A stretch of 64,000 bases of DNA from Pegea sp. RAD2-039 (Eukaryota; Chordata; Thaliacea; Salpida; Salpidae). Shown piece by piece: positions 1 to 12,849 of this stretch. The stretch lies in the NCBI GenBank assembly GCA_034620365.1, contig JAQGEQ010000123.1, positions 186,001 to 250,000 on the forward strand, in the 5' to 3' direction. Position 1 is the stretch's first letter. The number at the start of each line of letters is the position of its first letter. Both the position numbers and the translations under genes were made by a program. Below the pieces are notes generated by a model, which worked only from the letters and a program-made list of their open reading frames with translations, had not been told where the DNA came from and searched no databases.

Positions 1-7
1 TCAATGT

Positions 8-90
8 GCTAACCAATCGCTGATGCCGAGCTGGTTGTCCAAAAGAATGAAATTCTATTAACACTATTTATGGGCTTGTAACATGCCGAA
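8..90 (+). pseudogene. tRNA-like head of superunit 1 (decayed)
   Basis: A CCAAT box (ctaaccaatcgc) is followed by gccgagctggtt, close to the A box of Ser/Leu tRNAs, although the first bases of the box have lost one G compared with the B-unit copies (tggccgagctgg). No good B box is left in this copy. It is called tRNA-like only because the homologous B copies at 42,401 and 59,623 keep both boxes. The left part of its leader lies outside the window. Confidence 0.45.
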
Positions 91-3000
91 GATATTTTTT
101 ATTCAAAAATCGTTTGTTGTCAAAGGCATCCTAAAATTCTTATTCAACATTGTAAGTATCTTCTGACGTAATAAAAGCCGATTTAATATCTAATCTTTAA
201 AGATTGGTAATCGCTGCAAACAACACCTTAAACAGATTATTGTTTTAAGATTATCATTCTTATTATAGTTTTAGTTTTTTTTTAGTAAATTTATATTGAA
301 ACACACTTATAGCTTAATAAACGTTTAAAGTAATTTATTGTCTCAAATAACAAGTTGAAACATCTCTGTACTATTAAACCTTGTGTTTTGAATCAAGCTT
401 ACTGCAATTGATGGATATTACAAAGTAACTCTGCCTTATTTTCAAAAATGGTCATTTCTGCGTATCACATTTTGACTAAGCAAATCTTGTTGAATTAAAA
501 AGGTTTTGACAAAACTGGTCCTTATTGGCTGTATATGACCATTAAGATTTAAAAAACAAAAATATGTTTTCATGTTTTTGAAATAATCAGTTTTATTATA
601 ATTATCTACATCAAGAGTGGTTCACAAACCCACTTTTAATAACTTTGAACAATCGTTTTATATGAAGCTTTTTTTTTTCAAAATGCCTTGTCTTTTATTT
701 AAATATTTCATTAATAGACTTTAAAATTTTGACTTTTTTAATAAAACTTATTTTTTATTATTTATTTAAACCTTTATTTTTTGTATATCTAAACAAGCAC
801 ATAGTCTGAAAATCAATTAGATCTTGTTTTTGTAGAAAATAGAAATTGTTTACTCAATTTTTAAATGCTATATTCACCATACTCGATCTTTTATGCATAA
901 CAAGTTTAACCTTTATCAATTTTATACATAAAAAGTTTTTGTTTAATTTTTTAAAGCATTTTTTTTATAAGTTTAATATAATACTCATATAATATATAAG
1001 TAATTTTGTATAAAAATGATTTATCTTTATTCATATTCATTTTATATTAATTTGAAAGTTCTCTGTTTCAGAATATTGTATGAGTTATAGCTATACAAAA
1101 TTATGATTAAAAAACATTTTCTATTTAATAAACTTCACTGTAATAAATTAGAATATTGTATAAATGTTTTATTTTATGATAAAAAAAAAACATATAGTTA
1201 ACTTATAATTTAGAAATTAAGAATAGTTACTTTAATTTTAATCTTTTTTTCTCATTGGAAAACTGACTAATGATATTTTTTTCATTAAAAAATAATTTAG
1301 CCGATTATTATTTTAACTCTTTTTGTTCATTGTTACTTTGAACAAAAGTTTTTTGTTTTTGACTTTAAATGTACTCTTTTCTTTTTAGTTTTTGAACTCC
1401 ATCTTTTATAATAATCATTTATCAAATTTTCAACAAACCATTTTTGCAAATTTGAATATTATGAAATCTTGTGTTATATTTAATATATTTAATACATGCT
1501 TTCACTAATTAACAAGGTATAATTGGTTATAAGTCATATATAAATGATTGTTTATATAAGTACTTGATTCTAATTTTTTTTACAAACTATGTAGGATTTT
1601 TTATATAAATAAATTTGTTTTTCTTTGATTTTGTTGTACAACTACAAACACTGGGAACAACAATTTTTTCAGGATTTAATAAGATCTGTGAGAAGTAAGA
1701 TAATGCTTTTATATTTTATCAAATGACTAATATTTTCTATGATAAAATCATTATTTTTTATTGATGCATTTACTTAACTTAACTTCTAATCAATATACAG
1801 CACTGATAATTAATTTTAATTTTATGTATTATTCTTATAATGTTAAAGATTTGTACCATATCTTTACTTGTTTAAATCTTTGCTCTTTTCAATTTATTTA
1901 AATATATTCTACATTGTTAATTATTTTTCAGTTTATTTTGATCAAAACCCTCAAATATTTATTTATGATTAAATTTTATTTTAAGAAAATAAAATATTTT
2001 TCATTTTTATAAGCATGATTTTTTTTTATTTTAGAAATAGCTCTGTTTGACATACCTTTAAAAATTATGTTAGAACAAATGTTGATATTAGATGGTAGTT
2101 TAATAAAATTATTAAGCATTTATTAAAGTGTGTTTTAATTAAAATGATTCACAAACTTTGATTTATTGATTGATTGTATGTTTATCTTCAGAATTCTTTG
2201 ATTATTTTCTGTAAATTCTGATTTTAATAGTAATTCAATTTTCTAACTTTATTTTACTTTAATCAGAGTAATAAACTTTTATAATCTTAAAATTGCTTGT
2301 TGGTGTCTTAATCAAATATTATCTTGTAAAGTTACAGAATAAACTTAATTTACTTTCATTGTTTTTTCTTCTGATCCTATAGAGAACTGTAATAGCCCTG
2401 TGAATAAAAATTCTCTGTTTATAAAAAACCAGTTTAAATAAACACATTCAACTGTTATTTTTTTACTTATAATTATCATAAGAAGGTACAAAGCCTTAAG
2501 ATATTAAACAGTTTCATCACAATTTGATATAAAATACTCTTACATATAGGTCATTCTTATAGAAAAAAAATGTATTTTATTTCACAGACTTATTTAATGC
2601 TAAATGAATACAATTTGATTACTACAACTTGATATTGACTTCATCAATCATATCAAGTTAATAAATATTTATTTACTTCTCATTATAATTTTGTACTATA
2701 CACTTCGTTATAAAGAAAAATATTTTTATGTTACTTCAAATATTTCTCAGAAAATCAATAAGAGCTGATATTGATGAAGATCATAGAGCGATAAATTAGT
2801 TGTGTTTTATCAGCTTATTTCATCTCAATGAAGTTTTCAGATGATTTTCAATAATGATTTATAGCAGGAGTAAGAATTATTCAGGTAAGCTTAGTTTTTG
2901 TTTGCAATTATGTTCTAATAATTTGTTACATTTATAAATTTTTCACTAATATGATTTAACAGTAAACAACTTGGCCAATAAGCTTGTCTTTCCTCCATTA

Positions 3001-4200
3001 AGCTCAAATATATATTTCAGATATTTAAGAACCAACATAAAGGATAAAAATTTATGGTGAATACTGATGTTAATTATCTGATCTTGTATTATGTTGAAAA
3101 ATGAAATCATTTAACTTCTCATGTACTTGATTTTGATTTTAATTTTCTTTTAGATGCTTTTACAACTTCAGGAAACTATTTCATACCAATTGTACATCTC
3201 CAGATTATATAATTGCCATCTTGTCTCATATAGTCCAACTCTTGTAAGTGCAAAATGGTTTACCTTGCAATTAATTCTTCTGGAATTCTTTGAATGTAAC
3301 TTAAGAATTGGAACTTGTGAATCAAATTAAGTAATCTTGGTGCTGAATTTGTACCAAAATGTATATATGATTTGCAAGAGATCTACATAGAGCTATACGA
3401 TTCACTATCGCTAACAAATTTGTGAGACAACAAGGTTGTGATTTGCTCCTGCGATTCAATTTGGTAGAAATAAGCAACTGTTTTCATCCTCTAAATTACT
3501 GTCGCCTTTTGTTTAATCAAAAACATCTTTCTCTACATACTCAAGGATAATACAAAGTCTGCAGGGTCAAATAACAAACGACCTGACGACGATGGTACAA
3601 AATTTGGACGATCAGTATAATGTGCAGATTTTAGCATCCTTGATGAACAACCGTTGATACCAGGACAGGTTGTAAATTACTTAATACAAACTACTACTCA
3701 GTTCATTTAGTGATTATATCTTACTTATAAACAGCTGATTTCTCATGTAATTGTTGAGATTTTCTTTTTCTTGATTTCAAAGAAGAGCAGCTCATTGAAT
3801 TCTGATGACAATCCTTCATTATAAAAATGTACTTCTTTTGAAGTTCAATTTTATATATATACTTTACCTAGATGGTTATATGTTTCAAAATAAACTTATT
3901 ATTTATATAATAAACTAACAACTTCTTAAAATTGCTTCAGCTTCATTTATCCTTTCAGAGTCAGCATCAATTCAAGTTATTTAAAGACCTGATCTCAAGA
4001 TTTTCATCATTTTCTAGATAGCTATTTCAGTGATTACTATTTCCTTTTTATATTTCTATCTTCTGTTTCAGATATTTGTATCCAAAATTGATGTTATTCT
4101 TTTGTTTGTTTGGGAATACGATTCTATGAGGCTTTAAAATGTTTGATTCTAAATGAGCGGATTAGTCTGATGATTGATTCGGTTTCTTTCATCATCTCAC
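67..4200. repeat. Body a of superunit 1, no gene
   Basis: About 4.1 kb of A.T-rich sequence with no open frame of note. It aligns along its length with body a of superunits 2 and 3 (15,090-19,650 and 31,680-36,150) and, more distantly, with body b and the family B bodies: the opening block with tgacgtaataaaagcc matches tgtcgtaatagaagct at 42,540. Compared with copies 2 and 3 it lacks about 200 bp near 1,130 that are also represented in body b, so the loss is in this copy. Confidence 0.75.
3540..3690 (-). pseudogene. Block conserved between A and B bodies, unknown
   Basis: This is one of the best-conserved body blocks between families A and B (gcatccttgatgaacaacc here, gcatctttgatgacaaac at 45,003). 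On the minus strand it is open for about 46 codons, ending SSSGRLLFDPADFVLSLSM before a stop. In superunits 2 and 3 this frame has a stop caused by extra bases, and the B copies read a related frame beginning TCSSLKSLSSKMPRKFV. I do not recognise a protein family. It may be another piece of the degraded minus-strand element. Confidence 0.35.
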
Positions 4201-4240
4201 TTTCGTCTCCTTTTTCAGCTTTTAATCTCTTACATAAGTT

Positions 4241-4576
4241 TCAGTGAAACTTGTTTGACTTTTGTGAATTTTTCTTCCAGCAAAATTTCAAAATCATTAA
4301 AATAGCAAAATATTCGTTTGGAATTTCTAGATAATCAACTCCACAGATGAAAACCACATTTGATTTATAATTTTCCATTGAATTCAAAACTTTTTCATTT
4401 TTATGCATATCAGTGGTTTTTAAGTAACCAGTAATACCATTTTTCTTTTCAATGCTAACACAAGTCATCCTTTGATTACTAAATGAGCTCTTATCTGCCA
4501 CCAGATCTGTTTTTGCACCTTTATCGTTCTTTTTCATTATTTTTGGTACCAGAAAATAAATCTATTTAATTTTGAA
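4241..4576 (-). pseudogene. Relic alpha 1, conserved minus-strand coding remnant
   Basis: The open frame covers 4,241-4,537 (98 codons plus stop region) and is recognisable up to about 4,576. It is Lys/Glu-rich, with the shared stretch TDLVADKSSFSNQRMTCVS, then SIEKKNGI and NYKSNVV. The last part is frameshifted: the gamma copies keep the alternative frame LLEEKFTKVKQVSLK, which reads like a coiled coil. Homologues lie in every A superunit (three sites each) and in B unit 2. It sits upstream, on the minus strand, of RT remnants, so it may be what is left of a non-LTR ORF1, but I recognise no domain. Confidence 0.45.
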
Positions 4577-4757
4577 TGAAAATAAAATTTCAGAATATGC
4601 TTGACAGATTTCATTTCTAATGTTAGGTTTGTGCTAAAACATCTTTCTATAAAATGACATTAAACGAATAATTGAGATTTATGAATGAAACAGCTAACAC
4701 ATGATCGTTCTTTCTTATTTTTAGTGCCAGAAAATAAATCTATTTAATTTTGAATGA
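4515..4757. repeat. Local duplication with deletion, superunit 1 only
   Basis: About 57 bp of relic alpha (4,520-4,576, including ccagaaaataaatctattta) occur again at 4,703-4,757. Just after the second copy the sequence jumps to what is 20,809 in superunit 2, so about 650 bp present at 20,155-20,808 and 36,660-37,315 are missing here. The extra copy and the gap share one breakpoint, suggesting one rearrangement. Confidence 0.7.
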
Positions 4758-4759
4758 TG

Positions 4760-5804
4760 CTTTTAAATAGCCTGAAGAAGTTGTAGTTAAATTGAATTAC
4801 CTTTTTTAGAAAAGCTTCAAATATAAGGATAAGAGATTAGCAGGAAATTTTTTAATTAAGATTATTTCATGATTACACAATTAATTAATTCCCTAAGTTA
4901 CAACTTCATTTAAATTTACTTTAGTTACTACAGATAATTTCAAAACTTCATTTACTATTTAAATTCTCATTTCGATATCCGTCTTTGTTTGTGATGGTGA
5001 CCAATTTCAAGCGATATATTTCTACTTTAGAGGCTTTTTCAACGATATTAAGTAAAAACTTGCAAGGTTGTAGAGATTTTATTAATAATCACGTAGTTAT
5101 TGGTTCCAATCTTGTAGAAAGTGTTCATTTGGTCGTACTTCAAACTGCTGTACTTACTGCTAGGAATACTGCAGGGACTTCTAGTATTAGGTGTTATTTA
5201 TATTTAAATATTTGTTAGCAACATAGAACTTTAGCTTAGTTTGCCAATCTTTATCACTTCATAGTAATTGTTCTTAGTTAGTTTTTATCTATTTTTTGAT
5301 TTCACCGATTTCTGATGTTGCATATTTCTCTAAAATCCTTAAAGATTGAATTCAATCTGTCTTGTAACTATCAATAACTTATCTTTATTATTTCTTGTTT
5401 TTATAAAAACGATCTTAAAAGAAACCCTACAATCATTGACAATAACAAACTTGTTAAAAACAACAATTTTGTTTGACTACAACTATAATTTGCTGAAAAC
5501 AATAAGTTTTTCACATATCCACTTTTTCTGACGAAAAAAAGCTTTTAACAACAAAAAATGTTTATTAACGATTTTTTAACAGCATTACATATGTTTGGCA
5601 GCGACAATCTATAAAAACTCATTCTATAAACCTTACTTTAATTTATAATAATAAAATACCTTAAGTTATAAGCCGTTAGTACTTTAGTATTTTACAGCTT
5701 TCATTTGTCAAAATTGGTGTTTTAAATCAATTATCGATTCCCACAAACGCCAGACGTAAACCAAATCGCCTGATATATAATCAAACTGTCTCCTGCAGTA
5801 GTTG
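4760..5804. repeat. Segment between relic alpha and hairpin 1, no gene
   Basis: Two frames are open here (4,985-5,218 and 5,346-5,531, plus strand) and in superunits 2 and 3. Both begin with TTG. The internal ATG of the first is ACA/GTG in the other copies, and changes between copies do not favour synonymous sites. A paralogous, frame-broken version of the same DNA lies at 6,930-7,600. I treat it as non-coding repeat. Confidence 0.6.
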
Positions 5805-5914
5805 GAGGTGCCACTTGTGACTACATCTAATTTGAGACAATTGTATTCGTAAATATGTTAGTCCATAAATATGCAAGCCTAAAAGCAAAAATAAAATAAC
5901 ACAAGTGGCACCTC
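5805..5914. repeat. Hairpin 1 of superunit 1 with paired CTCF-like cores
   Basis: A perfect 15-bp inverted repeat: gaggtgccacttgtg (5,805-5,819) and cacaagtggcacctc (5,900-5,914), with 80 bp between. Read outward, each arm contains caagtggcacc, 10 of 11 positions of the CTCF core YAGRKGGCRSY. The right arm is followed by tacgtacggcg, which the left arm lacks. The pair stands in divergent orientation. The same structure is at 21,851 and 38,360. It could also be the ends of an old inverted-repeat element. Confidence 0.8.
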
Positions 5915-6469
5915 TACGTACGGCGGGCTCATAGTTGTGTTAATACAAATGTGAGCAGCTGTGCGTTTTTGTTGTTTTTTAGCTACTTGCTAGTAGTAAA
6001 GGTTGTGAACAAACTACCAGTTATGTGAATCCAAATATAAAGTGAATAATTTTATTAAACAACTCAAATTTGATTCAAGATTTTTCTTAAAATATTTAAA
6101 ATTCTTATATGCTTTAGCAAGACAAAATCTTGACTAACAAACTTATTTTGAAAATGTTTTATGTTTTTATTGAAGTTCAAATTTTTAATTTGGCTTTGAT
6201 ATAATTTATTTCTGATAATTTAAAAATAATTAGAACAACAGAGTGGACGTCAATAGGATATGATTACAAAAAATTTACAAGCTTCATATTTAAGTTATGA
6301 TTACAACAGAGAAAACGAAGAAGTGCAAAGATCTGCAAATGAGGCTGATTGATTAAACAGCAAAAAAAACAAAATTAAAAAATAAAGAAGAAAATGGTAA
6401 AAACAACAGCCACGATAATCATAACGAGAATAACTATATTTTCTTGAAAATTTAGAAGTTGTTTGTAAA
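5915..6469. repeat. Post-hairpin segment, no gene
   Basis: Aligned with superunits 2 and 3 and with 41,040-41,760 at the start of family B, which shows that the A and B units share this part too. Includes short stem-forming bits such as gctacttgctagtag. No open frame of interest; the frame at 6,301-6,606 on the minus strand joins this segment to relic beta by a deletion. Confidence 0.6.
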
Positions 6470-6620
6470 ATACCATTTTTCTTTTCAATGCTAACACAAG
6501 TCGTGCTTTCAATATTAAATGAGCTCTTATCTGACACCAGATCTGTAGTTGCACCTTGATCGTTCTTCTTTCTTATTTTTGGTGCCAGAAAATAAATGTA
6601 TGTCATTTTGACTAAAATTA
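6470..6620 (-). pseudogene. Relic beta 1 (truncated)
   Basis: On the minus strand from an ATG at 6,606 the frame reads APKIRKKNDQGATTDLV, then a shared DKSSF and SIEKKNGI, after which it runs into unrelated post-hairpin sequence. Superunits 2 and 3 continue for 30 more residues (22,879-23,133; 39,391-39,645), so about 400 bp were lost here. Same family as relic alpha; function unknown. Confidence 0.45.
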
Positions 6621-7733
6621 AAATTTCATAATATGCTTAACAGATTTTATTTCTAAGGTTTGGTGTGTGCTAAAAAACATTTTATAAAATGAAAATAAAC
6701 GAGTATTTTAGATTAAGAGAATAAAAAACTATTATTATTCTTTTAAGGATAATAGCTTACTGAAACAATTTCCAGCGTTTAACATGACTGCTGAAAACGT
6801 CAAATGGAAGTTTATATATGCTAGTGCTGTTGTTAATTAATTTCAAAATTGTCAATGAAAAACACCGACAACAGCTTAACAGCTACGAAAGATTTGTAAA
6901 ACATGATCCTTTTCATGCATTTATTGTTTAGATTTTCATTTCGATATCTGTCTTTTTTTTGTGATAGTCATCATTACCTCATAGGTTATGTCAACGGTAT
7001 TAAATAGACTATTGCATGGTTTAGTAGTTTTTATTTATTAGCAACCAGTTAACGATTCCAATCTTATTAAGAGCACTGTTTAAGTCGATAATACCATACT
7101 TATTGCTACGAATACTGCAGTAACTGCTAGTATTTAGTATTATTGATATTTAAAAATTTGTTAGCGACAGAAGATTTTAGTTTGCTTTGCCAATCTTTAT
7201 CACTATTTAGTATTTCTTAGTAGTTAATTTTAAACTATTTTTGGTTATCAACGTTAATTGATGTTCTCAAAAATCACTAAAGTTTGAATTGAAACTGTCT
7301 TGTAACTATCAAAAGCTTATCTATATTACTTCTTGTTTCTTTTTAACAACTATCTTAAAAAACTATTGTTTATCGATAGTAACCAACTTAAAAAATTACA
7401 AAATTGTTTTTTTACAGCTATGATAAGTTTTTGAAAAGAACAAATTTTAAAACAGAAATATTTAAACAAAAGCTTTTTTTGACAATAATTTTCTTCGCCA
7501 ACAAAAATTATAAACAAACTTTTATGAAAATAGTAAACTTTTTAGTAGTAACTATTTTTTTGATAACAACAAACATTTTTGCAGCGACAATGTAAGAATG
7601 CTCAGTCTATTTTAGTATTTTACAGCTTCCATCGTATCGGAAACGCTGCTTTAAATGAGTTATCGACTCCCACAAATATCAAACTTAAACCAAATCGTCT
7701 GTTATATAGCCAAACTGTTACCTGAGGCTATTG
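6621..7733. repeat. Second pre-hairpin segment, no gene
   Basis: A diverged paralogue of 4,760-5,804: both contain a 'gatat(c)cgtcttt' start, 'gattccaatctt', 'cgaatactgcag' or 'ggaatactgcag', and end at a hairpin. It shows that the alpha-hairpin 1 and beta-hairpin 2 modules arose by duplication before the superunits multiplied. No frame is kept open. Confidence 0.6.
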
Positions 7734-7834
7734 GAGGTGCCACTTGTGATAAGGAAGCATTTGAAACAATTGTATTCCAATAAGTGTCAAAACGAGTGTA
7801 TATAACCGGTGAAGGTTATCACAGGGGGCACCTC
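7734..7834. repeat. Hairpin 2 of superunit 1 with CTCF-like core
   Basis: A 19-bp inverted repeat with 17 pairs: 7,734-7,752 (gaggtgccacttgtgataa) and 7,816-7,834 (ttatcacagggggcacctc), 63 bp between. The right arm contains cagggggcacc, which fits the CTCF core YAGRKGGCRSY at all 11 positions; the left arm fits at 10. The arm ends again in tacgtacggc. The loop differs completely from hairpin 1 while the arms are kept. Confidence 0.8.
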
Positions 7835-7859
7835 TACGTACGGCAACACTCAAACATTA

Positions 7860-7874
7860 GCCCACAACGTGGGC
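7860..7874. repeat. Small palindrome right of hairpin 2
   Basis: gcccacaacgtgggc: 6-bp perfect stem with a 3-base loop, 26 bp after the hairpin arm. Kept without change at 24,391-24,405 and 40,920-40,934. It is G+C-rich against a very A.T-rich background. Confidence 0.75.
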
Positions 7875-7919
7875 CAATGGTTGTGTGTTGCTGTGCACTT
7901 TTTAGATGTTTTTCATCTA

Positions 7920-8870
7920 CTTGATAGTCAGGGCTGTGAATAACCCAACTAAATAATTTTATTAAACAGTTAAAATCCAATACATACGTATAGAATAACG
8001 GGCACAATTAAAGCCAAAACAAACCATTCATTTTTTACCAGCTGTTAGTAAACACTAACTAGCAACCAGCTGTAAGCAATAAATCACAATCAGCCAGCAA
8101 AAAGCAACCAATAGGAAACTAACAGCTTAAGAAACTTGGATGGCAACACAAGCTCTTAGAAAAAAAAATACTTTGAATAGAAATTTTGACTACTCTCAAA
8201 AAGCTATTGAATTAATTAATTTCTTGATCTCTTACTGCAAGATTAGCCATAAAGTTTATATTGGCAGTTTCATATTTAATTTGTTTGCTGAAATTCTTTC
8301 TTTCTTGAAATTAATCCTCTGATTAAAAATCAATTAGTTTCTTAATTACTTATCAGATTTATTAATTAGTTATGTCTGTGCATTAACAGCGATAGGATGT
8401 AATTTTAAAAAGTTTCACCTAATTTCAAGGCATACAATAAGTTTTTTAAATCGTAAGAAAAATAATTTTGTAAATAACAAAGATAAACTTTTTGTCAGAA
8501 TCTTGAATAAGCTGATTTTACAAATAATAAAATTTTTATCAAACATAAACATTTAGGACAGCAAAAAGCTTTTTTAGAAAGTTATTTTTTGCAAAAAGCT
8601 CCTTAGCCACCACTTTTTTATGAAATTAACAAAGATCTTTGACATCAACAAACTACAAAAACCAGATACTTGCAAACAAATGATAATCAAAAGCCTTTAT
8701 AGTTTCAACGTTTGGTCGCTCAACGTAATCAGAAGCACTGGTCACATTACAATTAATTTAGTTCACCATCTCAAAAAATATTTATAAAACTGTACAAACG
8801 TTTAGGAGTAGCTTCTTAGATAATTGACCTTAAGAGACAAATAAAGCAAATAACAAAACAATTATAACAA
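7920..8870. repeat. CAGCTG repeats and a broken small frame
   Basis: At 8,036-8,120 a short degenerate tandem repeat built on ccagctgt and agcaacca contains several CAGCTG boxes; it recurs at 22,600, 24,575 and 39,120. At 8,140-8,322 (plus) a 60-codon frame starts with ATG (MATQALRKK...). It is open also at 25,192-25,374, but the homologues at 14,157 and 30,796 have a stop at the fourth codon. No family recognised; probably chance. Confidence 0.5.
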
Positions 8871-8945
8871 ATTCACGTGTTGATAAATACTGGTGACGTA
8901 GAAGACAAATCACGTGAGAAGACGTCAAGTTACTTTTGAAGACTA
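8871..8945 (+). promoter_or_regulatory. Leader b of superunit 1 (CACGTG and CRE-like boxes)
   Basis: Two CACGTG boxes (8,874 and 8,911) and gacgtcaagttac (8,921) within 75 bp. The same block stands before body a and before B and C bodies. Here it is followed directly by body b without a tRNA-like head. In superunit 2 the whole of this leader is deleted. Promoter function is inferred only from the boxes and their constant place. Confidence 0.5.
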
Positions 8946-11900
8946 AAAGTCAAAGTTTATGAGGGTTTGTAACATTTTGAAGATGTTTTTTATTCGAAAA
9001 AATTTTGTAATCAAAGGCAGCCTAAAATTCTTATTCATTATTTGAAGTATTTTCTGATGTAATAAAAGCCTATTAGATAGATAAATCTTAATGATTGATA
9101 AACGCTGCAAACAACACTTTAAACAGAATTTTGTTTTCGAAACATGTCATTAGTCAACTAACAAACACCTTTTTAAGAATTTAATTCAAAACTATAAAAA
9201 CTCTGTTATGCAAAATAATTATTCTTATTCCATTTCTTAATTTTTTTATTAAAAAAATATTAAAACACAATTATAGCTTCATTAACATTTAAAGTACTTA
9301 ATTAGCTCAAATTACACGAAGAAATATCTTTGTACTATTAAGCTCTGTGTGTCGAATCAAGCATACTGCAATTGATGAATAATACAAAGTAACCTTCCTT
9401 TATTTTTAAAAATGGTAATTTCTGCCTATCACATTTTGACTAAGCAAATTTTGTTGAATAGAAAGATTTCAACAAAACTGGTCCTTATTAGCTGTATAAG
9501 ACCATAGAAGTTCAAAAACAAATAAATGTTTTCCTTTTTTTTTAAATATTCAGCTTCTTTACAATAATAACGTTTTAAGATTAGTTTACAACACCATATC
9601 TATTAGTTTCTTACAGTTATTACGAATATTTCTCTCAAAATGCTTTATGTTTTCTATTAATATTTTCTTAAAAGACTTCAAAGGTTTCACTTTTTTACTC
9701 ATAATGGCTGTTTTTCTTTGGTATATAGAAACAACGACATATTTAAAAAACAAAGAATTATTGTTTTTGTAACAAATCTAGATAATTTTTAACTCACTTT
9801 TATAAAAGCCATACTCTCCTTACTTAATCGTTTTTTATACAAACAATTTTAACTTCTATCAATTGTATAGATATAAAGTTTTTGTTTAATTTTCCAATGC
9901 ATTTTTAAAAAAAGTTATTATGCTATTTAAAGAAATTATTTATATTTATTTATAGTCATTCTATATTATTATCAGGATTTTTTAATTTCAGATCTTTAAA
10001 ACTCTTTCATCTCTAGAAAATTATTTCATAATTAAGAGGCATTTTCTTTTATTTCATATCACTTTTCCTTATATCAAATATATGCTTTCTAGAGTTTGCA
10101 GCTTTTACTTTAAAGCATTTATTCTACAAATTGATTTTACATTTAATCTTTGCTAATTTGAACAAAAGTCCAAATAAATAATTTATTTTTATTTACTAAA
10201 CTAATTACTTAATATTTTTGTTTGATTGTTTCACTGCTTGAATAAGAATTACATTAAATATTGATTATATAAGAAAAGAAAATTATCTATATAGATTCAT
10301 TTACATTCAAATTGAATTAATTTGCATTATTATATAATTGTTTCATTTCATGATACCAACAAAAAACATGTAAATAATTTTTAATTTTGAAATTAATAAT
10401 GAATACTTTTTTTTATTGTTTTTGTTATAAAAAACATAACTAGTGATATCTTTTTCAGTGAAAAAACTGTTTTATTCTATCCAATTATTATTTAAAGTTT
10501 TTTTTTCAATGGTAATTTGAAAAAAACTTATTTATTTTTTACTTTGAATTATATGTTTATTTAGCTTTTGAACTACTTCTTTTAATTAATTTAAAAAGAA
10601 CCTAGAAACCCTTGTCAATAAACCATTATTGTAAATTTTATAAATTACAACAAACGCTTAAGACTTCTGTATCATTTTCATATTCCTTTCAAAAGTAAAA
10701 GATATAAAAATCAATTCCTTTTTATTTACTAAACTTTCTACATGTAACAATTAAATGTTTTAATTTCCGGTGGTTCTAATATATAATAAATTGTTTGTTT
10801 ATATAACTGTTCGATTCTAACATTTTTTTAAATTTGCAGGAGATGTTTGTAAATAAATTTGTTTTTTTTTCTTTATCTTGTTGTATAGCAAAAAACATGG
10901 GCAACAAATTTTTCAAGATTCTAATGGATTTATTAAGATCTGTAAAAAGTAAGATGTTGCTTTTATATTATATTTATTTTCTTTAATCTTCTAATCCTTA
11001 TACAATTTTCATACCCCTGTTAGTTCAACTTTCTGTGTAGAATTATAACCTGCCAATCTAAAGGAGTTTTTGCTGGTAATATATAGCTTATGTTCATTCA
11101 AATTATATCAAATCTTGAAATTAATCAATTATTAGTTTGTCAAAGATTTAGTCAGTAAAAATTTATAGTGGTTAATAGTTTACAAATCAAAATTACTTTG
11201 TTTACATTCAATATAACTTACAAATAAGGTGTTAGTTAATATATACATACAATTGCAAATGTTCATCAAGATGTAAAACTGTTTATAGAATAATTCATTC
11301 TTATGACTTTAGTGGATTTAATAAGATCTGTTATATTAAAGATGTTCCTCTTATATTTTAACAAATTGTTTTTAATTATTAGACTAATCTATTGAATTGT
11401 TCACTTTTGTCTATATATAATTAGTTTAGATATTAGTTTAGAAATCCTTTCTGTAAACTTTTATTAATTTAATTTTAAATTAAGAAGGTATATTCATCAA
11501 AAAATATTCTAATTAAGATTTTCAATATGTTTAATGATAATTTTACTATTATGAAAATAAGTAGTTATTCAAACCAATAAAAAAGTAAACAAAATTGGTT
11601 GTAAACTTATAAAATCTAATTAAATTTATTTAAATTTACTACTGAATAATTAAAGCACTTTGTACCTATAAATATAAACACTTGTAGTAATAGTTTATCA
11701 ACAATTTAAAAAACTCATCTTTGATTGTTTTATTTTATACAATTAATTATCAACCACTAAAATGACATCAAATTGATATTTTTTTTTAAAGAGATAGAAC
11801 TAATTTTTTACTTACTACAATCATTTACCACATAAATTAAACAGAAGGTTTTAATAAAAGGAAAACAAGACAACTGTTTGATCTATAAATCTTACTTTAT

Positions 11901-12849
11901 TTGAATGAAACTTACTGACTAGCAATATTAGCTTTCAATGATTTATAAATATCTTTTTCTTTCTGTATTTTGAAACTTTACTCCTTTATTGCAACTTTAA
12001 AAGATGTTTGAGACGTTAAAAAAAGACCCAAAGTAAATAAAAAAATTTTTACACCAAAGTTATCTTCAAATAATACTTAATCAAAAACTGGATACTTTTA
12101 GCGACATACTATTGATTACTATTCTATCTTTAATTAAATTGAAAAGATTAAACAAGTTTGTTACTCTTTTATTTGATTTAGATTTTCAAATTCTTACAGA
12201 TGCTGTTAAAAACAACAAGTGGCTATTTTGTGCTGATTCTGCTTAATGAAATTATTCTTTCGTTTTCTTCTTTCTGATTACAATCAATAGGAGAATATTG
12301 AAGTCTGATGACAACTCATGGTTAGGAAGAAGTAATTATATTAAACATTTCTATTTATTTTTTGAACTAAAGATTCTACATAAAAAAGAAGAAAATTAAA
12401 TTTGTTGAAAAAAATATTTAACTATTTCTTCTAATAAATTTCACAAGTCATTAAAGTTTCTGCCATCTTCTGTCTTTTTAGTAGAATCAGCAAACTGAAT
12501 ATATTTAAAGACTTTAGAACTTTAGTCTTTCTTTGATAAGGTTGAGAACTTTTTTTTTGTCAGCTCAAAGAAATTTTAATTTAACTTAGAAAGTTAGATT
12601 TACTAAATCTATTTGTAGAAAAACATTATATAATTTGAATTTTTGAAATCTTGTGATAAGAAACTTTCCAAAATTATTTTAATTTGTCCTAAAGTTTATT
12701 CTAAATGATCTCAAATTCATTTTCACGGCAAAAATTGTTGCTAAACCAATTCCGATGTTTCGATTAGAAATTATTTGGATTCTTGAGTATAAGTGAGGAA
12801 GCCTTAGAAGCATAAGAAATGTGCTGACTACTAGTATTAAATATCAATT
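8946..12849. repeat. Body b of superunit 1, no gene
   Basis: A diverged homologue of body a, A.T-rich and without open frames. Its partner is 25,720-29,495. Between about 11,165 and 12,835 the two are almost identical (about five differences seen), whereas the flanks differ clearly more, so the tract looks homogenised by gene conversion. Confidence 0.7.

Noticed and set aside
5805..5914. Hairpins as microRNA precursors
   Set aside because: Loops of 63-80 bp with 15-19 bp stems and no further pairing do not fit a pre-miRNA.
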